Origin: Acidimicrobiia bacterium
GTDB taxonomy: Bacteria; Actinomycetota; Acidimicrobiia; Spongiisociales; JAHEDJ01
DNA: 62,820 nucleotides
NCBI GenBank assembly: GCA_029210695.1
Contig: JARGFH010000018.1
Location: 1 to 62,820, forward strand
Direction: 5' to 3'
Shown: positions 8,988-17,754 of the stretch, piece by piece
How the letters are laid out: the number at the start of each line of letters is the position of its first letter
How positions within the stretch are numbered: position 1 is the stretch's first letter
Made by a program: the position numbers and the translations under genes
Notes under the pieces: generated by a model
The model's input: the letters and a program-made list of their open reading frames with translations, nothing else
What the model was told of the DNA's origin: nothing
Database searches by the model: none

Positions 8988-9059
8988 GAAGGCGGGAACA
9001 GTAGCCATGCGCCGAACCAAACCACAACGCCGGGTGGCATGGCGGGCATACGTCGCCTT

Positions 9060-9065
9060 TATACT
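9060..9065 (+). promoter_or_regulatory. Candidate -10 box for hppA
   Basis: TATACT lies 35 nt upstream of the hppA ATG and would give a short leader containing GGGAG. No good -35 hexamer is visible at 17 nt. Prediction from sequence only. Confidence 0.35.
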
Positions 9066-9100
9066 CCCGGCCAGCTTGGTTACACGGGAGTGATCTGTCC

Positions 9101-11197
9101 ATGAACACCTTTTTCCTCATTGCCGCCCTGGTAGCCGGTCTGGCAGCTCTTGGGTTAGCGCTGTTCTACGCCCGGGTGGTGCTTGCCGCCAGCCAGGGAA
9201 ACGAGACGATGATCGAGATATCCTCGAACATCAGGGCCGGGGCTATGGCCTTTCTTCGGCGCGAGTACACCTGGGTTGCCGTCTTTGTGGCGGTGATGTT
9301 CATGCTCCTCGGGTTTCTTCTCGACGACGGCTGGCTGAGGGCGTTCGCGTATCTGGCCGGTGCGCTCCTCTCCGCGGGGGCAGGCTTCATCGGAATGCGG
9401 ATCGCCACTGCTGCCAACGCCAGAACCGCCGAAGCCGCCCGAACCGGCGGCATCAAGAAGGCACTTCCACTGGCGTTTCGCGGCGGAGCGGTGATGGGGT
9501 TCACCGTTGCCGGTTTCGGCCTCCTCGGCGTGACCCTGGGATACCTGATCTTCATCGAGTGGAGCGGATTCGACATCGGCCGTGGGGCCGAGATCGTGGC
9601 CGCCATTGGCCTCGGCGGTTCCTCCATCGCGCTGTTCGCTCGTGTCGGCGGCGGGATCTACACGAAAGCTGCCGATATCGGCGCCGACCTCGTCGGCAAA
9701 GTCGAAGCGGGAATCCCCGAAGACGATCCGCGCAACCCGGCGACGATTGCCGACAACGTTGGCGACAACGTCGGCGATGTGGCCGGCATGGGCGCCGACC
9801 TGTTCGAGTCGTATGTGGGCTCGTTGGTAGCCCCGATCGTCTTCGCCGCCCTGGCGTTCGGCGATGCAGTGTTTCAGGCAGAAGCGGTTATTTTCCCGTT
9901 GGCCGTCGGCACGGTCGGCATGCTGGCGTCGATCATCGGATCGTTCCTCGTCAAACCGAAGTCCGAGTCCGATCTCGCCTCTGCCCTGCACCGGGGAACG
10001 AACACCGCCATGGTTCTGGCTGCGCTCGGTGTGCTCGGGCTCTCGTACTGGATCTTCGGTTCGATCGACAGCGTGAATCCTCTCGGCCTGTTCATAGCGG
10101 TGTCGATCGGCCTGCTCGTCGGATTCGTGATCGGCAAGATCTCCGAGATCTACACCTCCGACCACTACAAGACCGTCAAGGAGATCGCGCGCCAGGCACA
10201 GACCGGACCCGCCACCGTGATCCTTGCCGGAATCGCACAAGGGAAGCGTTCGGCTGCCTATTCGGTCATCGTCACGGCAGCCGGAATCGGGGGTGCATAC
10301 TGGGCAGGAGATCTTGCGCTCGGGGCCGGGGGCGGGATCTACGGAGTGGCCATTGCCGCCATCGGGGTGCTCGCCACCCTCGGGATCGTGATCTCCGTCG
10401 ACGCGTACGGGCCGATCGCCGACAACGCCGGCGGCATTGCGGAAATGGCGCATCTCCCACCAGAGGTTCGCCAGGCGACCGACGCTCTCGACTCGCTCGG
10501 CAACACCACCGCGGCAGTCGCCAAGGGCTTTGCCATTGGATCCGCGGCCGTGACCGCTCTGGCCCTGTTCTCGACTTTTACCCAGGCGATCACCAACGCC
10601 GCGTTTGCCAAGGACGTCGTCAACCCACTGGCCGAAGGCATCAACATCATGAATGTCGAGACGACGATCGGCCTGTTCCTCGGTGCCATGTTCCCGTTCC
10701 TGTTTTCCGGGATGACGATCAACGCGGTCGGTCGCGCCGCCAATGAGATGATCGAGGAAGTGCGACGGCAGTTTCGCGAGATCCCGGGCCTCAAGGAGGG
10801 CAAAGAGGGAGTCAAGGCCGAGTACGCCAAGTGCGTCGATATCGCAACCGCCGGGGCCCTACGGGAAATGATTCTTCCCGGATCCCTCGCCGTCATCCTC
10901 CCGCTGCTGATCGGGTTCGTCAACGTCGAAGCGCTCGGCGGATTCCTCGCCGGAGCGCTGGTGACGGGCTTCCTGCTGGCCATCTACATGGCGAACGCGG
11001 GCGGCGCCTGGGACAACGCCAAGAAGTTCATCGAAGCCGGTGCCTATGGCGGCAAGGGCTCCGACGCTCACAAGGCGGCGGTCATCGGAGATACGGTTGG
11101 AGATCCGTTCAAGGACACCTCCGGCCCGGCGATGAACATCGTGATCAAGGTGATGACCATCGTCAGCCTGGTGTTCGCCTCAGCCTTTGTCGGCTGA
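9101..11197 (+). CDS. hppA: Membrane-bound proton-translocating pyrophosphatase
   Basis: 698 aa with about 15-16 hydrophobic segments. The substrate loop DIGADLVGKVE (near residue 190) followed by DDPRNPATIADNVGDNVGD is diagnostic. It hydrolyses PPi and pumps cations across the cytoplasmic membrane. In the GNTTAAVAKG segment the two family positions that separate the subtypes are both Ala, where K+-independent enzymes have Lys and Thr. I therefore predict a K+-dependent enzyme (family knowledge applied to visible residues). Proton versus sodium specificity is not decided here. Confidence 0.95.
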   Translation: MNTFFLIAALVAGLAALGLALFYARVVLAASQGNETMIEISSNIRAGAMAFLRREYTWVAVFVAVMFMLLGFLLDDGWLRAFAYLAGALLSAGAGFIGMRIATAANARTAEAARTGGIKKALPLAFRGGAVMGFTVAGFGLLGVTLGYLIFIEWSGFDIGRGAEIVAAIGLGGSSIALFARVGGGIYTKAADIGADLVGKVEAGIPEDDPRNPATIADNVGDNVGDVAGMGADLFESYVGSLVAPIVFAALAFGDAVFQAEAVIFPLAVGTVGMLASIIGSFLVKPKSESDLASALHRGTNTAMVLAALGVLGLSYWIFGSIDSVNPLGLFIAVSIGLLVGFVIGKISEIYTSDHYKTVKEIARQAQTGPATVILAGIAQGKRSAAYSVIVTAAGIGGAYWAGDLALGAGGGIYGVAIAAIGVLATLGIVISVDAYGPIADNAGGIAEMAHLPPEVRQATDALDSLGNTTAAVAKGFAIGSAAVTALALFSTFTQAITNAAFAKDVVNPLAEGINIMNVETTIGLFLGAMFPFLFSGMTINAVGRAANEMIEEVRRQFREIPGLKEGKEGVKAEYAKCVDIATAGALREMILPGSLAVILPLLIGFVNVEALGGFLAGALVTGFLLAIYMANAGGAWDNAKKFIEAGAYGGKGSDAHKAAVIGDTVGDPFKDTSGPAMNIVIKVMTIVSLVFASAFVG

Positions 11198-11262
11198 CGG
11201 GACAGCACGCGACAACCTTTTGCGTTTGGCGGAGGCGGTGAAACCGGGCATCCTGGCGGGCG

Positions 11263-12522
11263 ATGGAGATCTCGTTCTTGCGCCACGGAGAGACCGAAGC
11301 GAACGTTGCCGGAATATGGCAAGGGAGCAGACACGGCGGCCGATTGACCGGGCGGGGTGAGGCCCAGGCTCTTGTAGTCGCCGGGCGGATGGGCCGGAGA
11401 CCGTATGACCTCGTCATTACCAGTGGTCTGGATCGAGCCGTCGCCACGGGAGCCGCGCTCAACGTCGAGACGGAGATTGATACGGCGTGGCAGGAGATCG
11501 ATCTCGGGCAATGGGACGGACTGACCTTCTCGGAAATCTCGGAGATCTACGGCGATGAGTTGATGGCGGTAGTGACCGGCCAGCCGGTGCCGATGGGTCG
11601 GACCGGCGAGACGCTGGTCGGCCTTCGGGAGCGACTGCTCGATGGCGTAGAGCGATTGAAGGGCCGGCTGAATGACGATGAGCGGGCGCTCGTGATCACC
11701 CACGGCGGAGTCATCGAGCACCTCGTTCGTCTCCACTGGGGTATCGATACACCGACGCCTCCGTTCGCCGGGCCCGCCAACGCGTCGATCACGACCTTCC
11801 GGCATGCCTTCGGCAAGCTCCGTCTGGCCACCTACAACGACACGGGACACCTCGGGACACTCAACGAATGGGCAAAGGATCGCCTTGCCGGCGGTGATCC
11901 GGTGATCACATTCGTTCGCCACGGCGAAACCAACGCCAACCTCGAACGGCGTGTGCAGGGTCAAACAGACTGGGGTTTGAACGAAAATGGTCGACGCCAG
12001 GCCGACTTGCTCGCCTCCTGGTACGGGAGGCAGGACACGGTCTTCACCTCGCCACTCGGGCGGGCGATCGAAACGGCAGCAGCGGTCGCCGCAGACGGCG
12101 CTACCGAACTAGCCGAGCTCGCCGAATTGTCCTTCGGTTCCTGGGAGGGCAAGACGTTTGACGAGGTGCTGGCGGCTGCCGACGGCGATCTGGCCGATCG
12201 GATCTTTCAACGAGGCGAGGACTTGCCACGGGGTGGTGACGGCGAGACGTGGGCCCAGCTATCCGCGCGGATGACCGCAGGTGTAGTGAAGGCGATCAAC
12301 CATGCCGGGGGATCCCGCCGGATAACGGTCGTCTCGCATGGTGGGTCGATTCGGTCCTATGCACTTGGCAACATGGGGGTGGGCTGGCCGGAGGTTCTCG
12401 ACACCATCGTTCCACCCAACACCGCGATCACGCACGTCGTGATGACGCCGGATGGTCCCATTCTGGCGGACTATGCAGTAGCCGCCCATCTCGAGAGCAA
12501 CCCAGAACCTATAACCTCCTGA
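11263..12522 (+). CDS. Tandem two-domain histidine phosphatase
   Basis: 419 aa made of two complete phosphoglycerate-mutase-like domains. Domain 1 has FLRHGETEAN (His8) and the second catalytic His in ITHGG. Domain 2 has FVRHGETNAN (His about 220) and VSHGG. Single-domain members act as phosphoglycerate mutases, alpha-ribazole phosphatases or sugar-phosphate phosphatases; none can be assigned here. Both domains keep their catalytic histidines, so the duplication looks functional. The next gene starts immediately after the stop. Confidence 0.85.
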   Translation: MEISFLRHGETEANVAGIWQGSRHGGRLTGRGEAQALVVAGRMGRRPYDLVITSGLDRAVATGAALNVETEIDTAWQEIDLGQWDGLTFSEISEIYGDELMAVVTGQPVPMGRTGETLVGLRERLLDGVERLKGRLNDDERALVITHGGVIEHLVRLHWGIDTPTPPFAGPANASITTFRHAFGKLRLATYNDTGHLGTLNEWAKDRLAGGDPVITFVRHGETNANLERRVQGQTDWGLNENGRRQADLLASWYGRQDTVFTSPLGRAIETAAAVAADGATELAELAELSFGSWEGKTFDEVLAAADGDLADRIFQRGEDLPRGGDGETWAQLSARMTAGVVKAINHAGGSRRITVVSHGGSIRSYALGNMGVGWPEVLDTIVPPNTAITHVVMTPDGPILADYAVAAHLESNPEPITS

Positions 12523-13473
12523 GTGATGATTCCTTTGTCCGACATCGAAGCCGCCAGACACAGAGTCGCGCCGTACATCGTCGAGACGCCGGTCGTCTCG
12601 AGCCGGACCCTCTCGGACCAGCTCGGAACCAGGGTGCTGCTCAAGCTGGAGCTCTTCCAAAAGACCGGGAGTTTCAAGCCGCGCGGCGCCGTCAATCAGC
12701 TCCTTGCCTACGACGGACGCGCCGACGGCGTGGTCGGAATCAGCGGTGGTAACTTCGCCCAGGGCCTCGCCTACGCGGCGGGCCGGCTCGGTGTCCCGGC
12801 CCGGGTCGTAATGCCCGAATCCACTCCCAGCAACTACCTCGATGCCACCCGCGGCTACGGAGCCGACGTCGAGCTGGTCCCAACCATCGCCGACGCCTTT
12901 GTTCGTTACGGCGAACTCGTCGCAGAGGGGTGGGGTCCGATGCACCCCTTCGATGATCCGGACATGATGGCCGGGAACGGAACGCTCGGGCTCGAACTCC
13001 TGGAACAGGTGCCCGAGGTCACGGACGTGATCGTTTCCATCGGTGGCGGAGGGTTCATGGCCGGTGTCACGTCGGCGGTCAAGGCCTGCCGTCCCAACGC
13101 ACGGATCTGGGGTGTTGAGACCGAGGGAGCCGATGTGATGGCGCGTTCGCTGGCGGCCGGATCCCCTCAGACCATGACGCCGACTTCGATCGCCAAGACT
13201 CTGGGGTCGCCGTACGCGGGAGAGACAGCCTTTGAGATCGCCCGGGACCACCTCGAGGAGGTTGCCGTGGTCCCCGACGCGGAAGCGGTCGATTCGATGG
13301 TGTTCCTGTTCGAACGAGCCAAGCTCGTCACCGAGCCCGCCGCCGCCTGCACTCTCGCCGCCGCCCGGAGGCTACGGGGGCGCTTCGAGCCGACGGGAAC
13401 GCTCGTTCTGATTCTCTGTGGCGGCAATCTCTCCGTTGCAGATCTGTGTGCTTTCACCGATCGGTTTGGTTGA
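12523..13473 (+). CDS. PLP-dependent threonine/serine ammonia-lyase-like enzyme
   Basis: 316 aa, fold type II PLP enzyme. The Schiff-base lysine is Lys52 in KTGSFKPRGA. The phosphate-binding glycine loop SIGGGGFMAG and the C-terminal LCGGNLSVADL agree with threonine dehydratase or serine racemase. The substrate loop reads SGGNFAQG rather than the usual SAGNHAQG. There is no C-terminal ACT domain, so it is a short, catabolic-type enzyme. GTG 12523 directly follows the previous stop; ATG 12526 is an alternative. Confidence 0.82.
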   Translation: MMIPLSDIEAARHRVAPYIVETPVVSSRTLSDQLGTRVLLKLELFQKTGSFKPRGAVNQLLAYDGRADGVVGISGGNFAQGLAYAAGRLGVPARVVMPESTPSNYLDATRGYGADVELVPTIADAFVRYGELVAEGWGPMHPFDDPDMMAGNGTLGLELLEQVPEVTDVIVSIGGGGFMAGVTSAVKACRPNARIWGVETEGADVMARSLAAGSPQTMTPTSIAKTLGSPYAGETAFEIARDHLEEVAVVPDAEAVDSMVFLFERAKLVTEPAAACTLAAARRLRGRFEPTGTLVLILCGGNLSVADLCAFTDRFG

Positions 13474-13563
13474 GATCCGGCATACCGGGCCGACAGGGTC
13501 CTTGTAATCGTCGTCCGGAACGAGTTTGCTACTGAGCGTGACGCCAGAGGAGGCCTTGACCCT

Positions 13564-14871
13564 GTGACCCGCTCGTATGTCCTCGACACCTGCGTGATCC
13601 TGGCCGATCCGAATTCGGTCCTTCGTTTCGATGAGCACGAAGTGATTCTCCCGCTCGTCGTGATCGAGGAACTCGACCGTATGAAGATCCGGCACGATGA
13701 GGTGGGCGCCAACGCCCGATCAGCTCTCCGGTTGCTCGAACGCCTCGGCGCTTCGCGTGCCGGCGGTCTGCGGGATCCGGTGCCACTGCCGAGCGGCGGC
13801 GCATTGAGGATCGAGCTCAACGGGATCGTGTCGCCTCGCCTCCCTGAGGTGTTCGATCCGACCACCCCTGATCACCGGATTCTCGCCACATGCCTGAACA
13901 TGTCAGATGCGGGGGGCGATCCGGTGCTCGTCACCAAGGATGCTGCGCTCCGGATCAAGGGCGCTCAGATGGGCGTACCAGTTGCGGACTACCGGGCAGA
14001 CACCATGCCCGTCGAAGAGCTGTATACGGGCATCCGCGAAGTGTCGGTCGACCGGGGCGTCATCGACCAGCTCTTCGAGGACCACAAAGTGTTGCTACCG
14101 GGCGTCGAAGCGCTGATCAACCAGTACGCCGTGTTGCGGTGCGGGTCGCAGTCGGCCCTGGCCAGAGTCGTCGAGATCAATCCAGAAACGGTCGTCAATC
14201 GCGTCCATGGTCATCCCAGGGCGTTCGGCGTTGAACCGAAGAACATGCAGCAAATCCTGGCTCTCGATCTCCTCCTCGATCCCGACGTTCCTGCGGTGTC
14301 GATCATGGGCATGGCCGGCGCCGGCAAGACGTTCCTCGCCCTGGCCGCCGCCCTCGAGCAAGTAGTCGAGTCGAATCGCTATCGGCGGGTCGCCGTGTAC
14401 CGGCCGCTGGTGGCGGTGGGCCGTCAGGAGGTCGGATTCCTGCCCGGCGATCTCGATGAGAAACTCGAACCCTGGATGGCCGCCATCTACGACAACTTGC
14501 ACGCGCTGTTCAGCGACCTCTCCTCGGATGATGCCCGCGACGCGGTCGATGAATTGCTCGAACGAAACGAAGTCGAGATGGCGGCGGTGACGTTCCTGCG
14601 AGGTCGCTCCATCACCGATGAGATCGTGATCATCGATGAGGCGCAGAACCTCGAGATGTCGACGCTCAAGGTGATCCTGACCCGGATGGGACGCGGATCG
14701 AAGGTCATCTTCTGTGGTGACCTCACTCAGGTGGATAACCCGTATGTCTCACCGTACGGCGGGATGGCTGCCCTGATCGAGAAGTTCAAGGGGTCGTCGC
14801 TGTTCGGCCACGTAACGCTGGAGCGATCGATCCGCAGTCCGCTGGCGGAGCTGGCCGCAACGATCCTCTAG
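13564..14871 (+). CDS. PIN-PhoH fusion ATPase/RNase (PhoH2 type)
   Basis: 435 aa, GTG start behind GAGGAGG. The N-terminal PIN domain (YVLDTCVILADPN, with acidic residues through LVTKDAALRIKG, residues 1-130) is followed by a PhoH ATPase domain with Walker A GMAGAGKTF (about residue 255), EIVIIDEAQNLE as Walker B, and FCGDLTQVD. PhoH2 proteins couple RNA unwinding with PIN ribonuclease action and resemble toxin-antitoxin elements in mycobacteria. It is convergent with topA. Confidence 0.9.
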   Translation: MTRSYVLDTCVILADPNSVLRFDEHEVILPLVVIEELDRMKIRHDEVGANARSALRLLERLGASRAGGLRDPVPLPSGGALRIELNGIVSPRLPEVFDPTTPDHRILATCLNMSDAGGDPVLVTKDAALRIKGAQMGVPVADYRADTMPVEELYTGIREVSVDRGVIDQLFEDHKVLLPGVEALINQYAVLRCGSQSALARVVEINPETVVNRVHGHPRAFGVEPKNMQQILALDLLLDPDVPAVSIMGMAGAGKTFLALAAALEQVVESNRYRRVAVYRPLVAVGRQEVGFLPGDLDEKLEPWMAAIYDNLHALFSDLSSDDARDAVDELLERNEVEMAAVTFLRGRSITDEIVIIDEAQNLEMSTLKVILTRMGRGSKVIFCGDLTQVDNPYVSPYGGMAALIEKFKGSSLFGHVTLERSIRSPLAELAATIL

Positions 14872-14898
14872 GTATCGAAGGCCGGGTACCAGGGTGGG
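14871..14898. repeat. Possible degenerate heptad array between phoH and topA
   Basis: GGTATCG, AAGGCCG, GGTACCA and GGGTGGG follow in 7-nt phase. Only two of the units match GGYNNNN well. It may be a decayed member of the heptad family seen elsewhere in the window. Confidence 0.3.
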
Positions 14899-17466
14899 CT
14901 ATTTGGCCAGCTTCGCTCTTCTATCGGCGAGTAGCTCATGCGCCCGCTCGGGTGTGATGGTGTCGGCATCGTCACCTTTGCGCAGGGAGGCGTTCGTGTC
15001 CCCATCGGTCACGTAGGGGCCGTATCGCCCGGATTTCAAGACGATGGGTTTGCCGGACGACGGATCGTCGCCGAGCTCCTTGAGGGGGGCGGTCGCCGCA
15101 GCCTGTCCTCTCCTCCGCTTCGGCTCGGCGAGGAGCTTCAACGCATCTTCGAGCGTCACGGTGAAGAGCTGCTCCTCTGCCTCGAGGCTTCGTGTCTCTT
15201 TGCCCTTGCGGACGTAGGGCCCGTATCGACCGTTGAGTGCCTCGATCGCTTCATCGTCGGCCGGGTCGGCACCCAGCAGGCGGGGCAGGGTCAAGAGCTG
15301 CAATGCCTGCTCCAGTGTGACCTCGTCCAGCGACATCGATTTGAACAGCGACGCCGTCTTCGGCTTATCCTTCGATCCCTCTTCCAGTTCACCGAGTTGT
15401 ACGTACGGTCCGAATCGACCCGCTTTGGCGATCACGGGCAGGCCCGTGTCTTTGTCGGTACCGAGAACCTGGTCTCCGCTTGGCATCGAGAGCAACTCGA
15501 GGGCTTTGTCGACCGTCAGCTCGTCGGGTGCAAGGTCTTTGGGAACGCTTGCCCGGTCTTCGCCACGCTCGAGGTAGGGGCCGTACCGTCCCACTCTGGC
15601 GACGATCTCGGCGCCAGATTCGTCGACGCCGATGGGGATCGAGTTGACGGCCCTGGCGTCGATCTCGGCGAGTCGCGTCGACACCATGTCCCGCAGCCCG
15701 GGACTCCCGTTACCGAAGTAGAAGCTCGACAACCAGGGCGTGGAGTCCTCGTCGCCGTTTGAGATCTTGTCGAGGTCGTCCTCCATCCGGGCGGTGAAGG
15801 CATAGTCGACGAGATCGGGAAAATGCGTCTCGAGGAGGGTCACCGTTGCGAAGGCCGTGAAGGTTGGGACCAGTGCAGTCCCCTTCTTCCAAACGTATCC
15901 GCGATCCAGGATGGTGGAGATGATCGAGGCGTACGTCGAAGGGCGGCCGACCCCGAGTTCCTCCAACTTCCGGACCAGTGAAGCCTCTGTGTAGCGGGCG
16001 GGGGCCTTCGTTTCATGTGCTCCGGCCTCGATGGCCGTGATTCTGGTGAGGTCACCCTCAGCCAGTGCAGGAAGAGGACGCTCCTGATCGTCGAGTTCTG
16101 CGTCCGGGTCGTCGGATCCCTCGACGTAGGCGCGGAGGAAGCCGGGGAACGTGATGGTGCGGCCGCTGGTGGTGAACTCGGCAGACCGGTCGCCCGCCGG
16201 CGCCTCGAGTTGAACCTGAAGTGTCTCTCCGGTGGCGTCGGCCATCTGGGAGGCGACCGTGCGCTTCCAGATGAGCTCATATAGGCGAGCTTGATCATTC
16301 TCGAGTTCGCTCGCCACGTCGGTCGGTGTCTTGAACCGATCGCCTGCCGGCCGAATGGCCTCATGGGCCTCTTGCGCGTTTCGTACCTTCTTCGTATATG
16401 TGCGCGGCTTGTCAGACAGGTACTTCGGGCCGTAGAGGTCTGCGATCTGTGACCTGGCCGCCACGATGGCGGTCTCGGACAAGGTGATTGAGTCGGTTCG
16501 CATGTAGGTGATGTAGCCACCCTCGTAGAGACGTTGGGCGACCGACATCGTCCGCTTGGCGGAGAATCGAAGCTTTCGTCCGGCCTCCTGTTGGAGTGTT
16601 GAGGTGCGGAACGGCGGATACGGGGAACGCCGGTACGGTTTGCGCTCAACAGATGTGACCGTGGCCGCCGCCCCTTCGAGTGACGAGGCCAGTTCGGTGG
16701 CCTGCGCCTCGTCGAGGATCAACACGTCTTCTCGGTTGACCTGTCCGAGTGAATCGAAATCCTTCCCGGTCGCGATGCGTACCTGGTCGACGGCAACGAG
16801 TGGGGCCTCGAAGGTCGTGTCGTCGTTGCCGGGCAAGAGGGTGGCATCGAGCCCCCAATACGAAGCGCCGCGGAAGGCGATTCGTTCGCGTTCGCGTTCG
16901 ACGACCACGCGGGTGGCGACGCTCTGGACGCGGCCCGCAGACAAGCCCTGGCGAACCTTCTTCCACAAGACCGGGGAAACCTCGTAGCCGTAAAGGCGGT
17001 CGAGGATGCGGCGGGCCTCCTGCGCATTGACGAGTTGTTGGTCGACCGAGCGTGGCGAGGCGAGAGCCGCACGGATCGCGTCCGGCGTGATTTCGTGAAA
17101 CACCATGCGCCGGACCGGGATCTTGGGTTTCAGCACCTCCAACAGATGCCAGGCGATCGACTCGCCCTCTCGATCCTCATCAGTCGCCAGGTATAGCTCC
17201 GACGCTTCTCTCATCAGCCGGCGGAGTTCCTTGACCGTGTCCTTCTTTTCTTTGGTCACGATGTAAAGGGGTTCGAAACCGGCATCTACGTTGACGCCGA
17301 GCCGCGCCCATGGTTCACCCTTGAGTTTCTCAGGCACTTCTTTGGCGTTGCGAGGAAGGTCCCGTATGTGGCCGACCGATGACGCAACGGCATAGTCGGC
17401 GCCGAGGTAGCCGGCGATGGTGCGCGCCTTGGCAGGCGACTCGACGATGATCAGGGGTTTGGGCAC
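14899..17466 (-). CDS. topA: DNA topoisomerase I
   Basis: 855 aa type IA topoisomerase that relaxes negative supercoils. The N-terminal TOPRIM domain has LIIVESPAKA and ATDEDREGE. The active-site tyrosine is Tyr321 in ITYMRTDS. The C-terminal third contains several GRYGPYV/GRFGPYV repeats (TopoI C-terminal repeats) and no Cys4 zinc fingers, as in other actinobacteria. The start is GTG 17466 with no strong ribosome site. Synteny with mycobacterial topA-tmk-holB supports the call. Confidence 0.97.
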   Translation of the reverse strand: MPKPLIIVESPAKARTIAGYLGADYAVASSVGHIRDLPRNAKEVPEKLKGEPWARLGVNVDAGFEPLYIVTKEKKDTVKELRRLMREASELYLATDEDREGESIAWHLLEVLKPKIPVRRMVFHEITPDAIRAALASPRSVDQQLVNAQEARRILDRLYGYEVSPVLWKKVRQGLSAGRVQSVATRVVVERERERIAFRGASYWGLDATLLPGNDDTTFEAPLVAVDQVRIATGKDFDSLGQVNREDVLILDEAQATELASSLEGAAATVTSVERKPYRRSPYPPFRTSTLQQEAGRKLRFSAKRTMSVAQRLYEGGYITYMRTDSITLSETAIVAARSQIADLYGPKYLSDKPRTYTKKVRNAQEAHEAIRPAGDRFKTPTDVASELENDQARLYELIWKRTVASQMADATGETLQVQLEAPAGDRSAEFTTSGRTITFPGFLRAYVEGSDDPDAELDDQERPLPALAEGDLTRITAIEAGAHETKAPARYTEASLVRKLEELGVGRPSTYASIISTILDRGYVWKKGTALVPTFTAFATVTLLETHFPDLVDYAFTARMEDDLDKISNGDEDSTPWLSSFYFGNGSPGLRDMVSTRLAEIDARAVNSIPIGVDESGAEIVARVGRYGPYLERGEDRASVPKDLAPDELTVDKALELLSMPSGDQVLGTDKDTGLPVIAKAGRFGPYVQLGELEEGSKDKPKTASLFKSMSLDEVTLEQALQLLTLPRLLGADPADDEAIEALNGRYGPYVRKGKETRSLEAEEQLFTVTLEDALKLLAEPKRRRGQAAATAPLKELGDDPSSGKPIVLKSGRYGPYVTDGDTNASLRKGDDADTITPERAHELLADRRAKLAK

Positions 17467-17514
17467 GGGCAGGGATACTAAGGCGATTGTGGGACTTGAG
17501 GTGAATCTTCCACA

Positions 17515-17623
17515 GGGTTGTGGGTTCTGAGTTCTGGGTTTACTGGTGGTGGCGGGGTCGAATTGTTGGTGCCGGCACTTGACGGTCCGGTGACCTCCAA
17601 CCTAGAACCTATGACCCGGAACT
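17515..17623. repeat. Opposed heptad arrays (head-to-head), topA-MFS gap
   Basis: Left array: four 7-nt units (GGTTGTG, GGTTCTG, AGTTCTG, GGTTTAC; 17516-17543). After about 52 nt comes an array in the opposite orientation (TCCAACC, TAGAACC, TATGACC, CGGAACT; 17596-17623), whose complements read GGTTGGA, GGTTCTA, GGTCATA and AGTTCCG. The two could pair into a long imperfect hairpin. No coding feature explains it. Confidence 0.8.
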
Positions 17624-17668
17624 CCAGACGGCATCCTTTCGCGCCGGGCCCGCGTAGGCCGAGGATGG

Positions 17669-17734
17669 GGTACTACTGGGTACTCGGTACTCGGTACTCG
17701 GTACCAGCTACCAGCTACCAGGTACTAGGTACCC
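17669..17734. repeat. Heptad array GGTACNN, eight contiguous units
   Basis: From 17679 eight consecutive 7-nt units in strict phase: GGTACTC three times, GGTACCA, GCTACCA twice, GGTACTA, GGTACCC. A further GGTACTA lies at 17669, offset by 3 nt. This is the clearest member of the family in the window. It lies in the gap upstream of the MFS gene and is translated only if an improbable upstream start is assumed. Confidence 0.9.
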
Positions 17735-17754
17735 GATGGCCTCGCAACCCGCCC

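Noticed and set aside
17664-17754. Upstream ATG that would extend the MFS protein through the heptad array
   Set aside because: It would encode a Tyr/Thr/Gly repeat with no membrane or MFS similarity; the heptad family is non-coding elsewhere.
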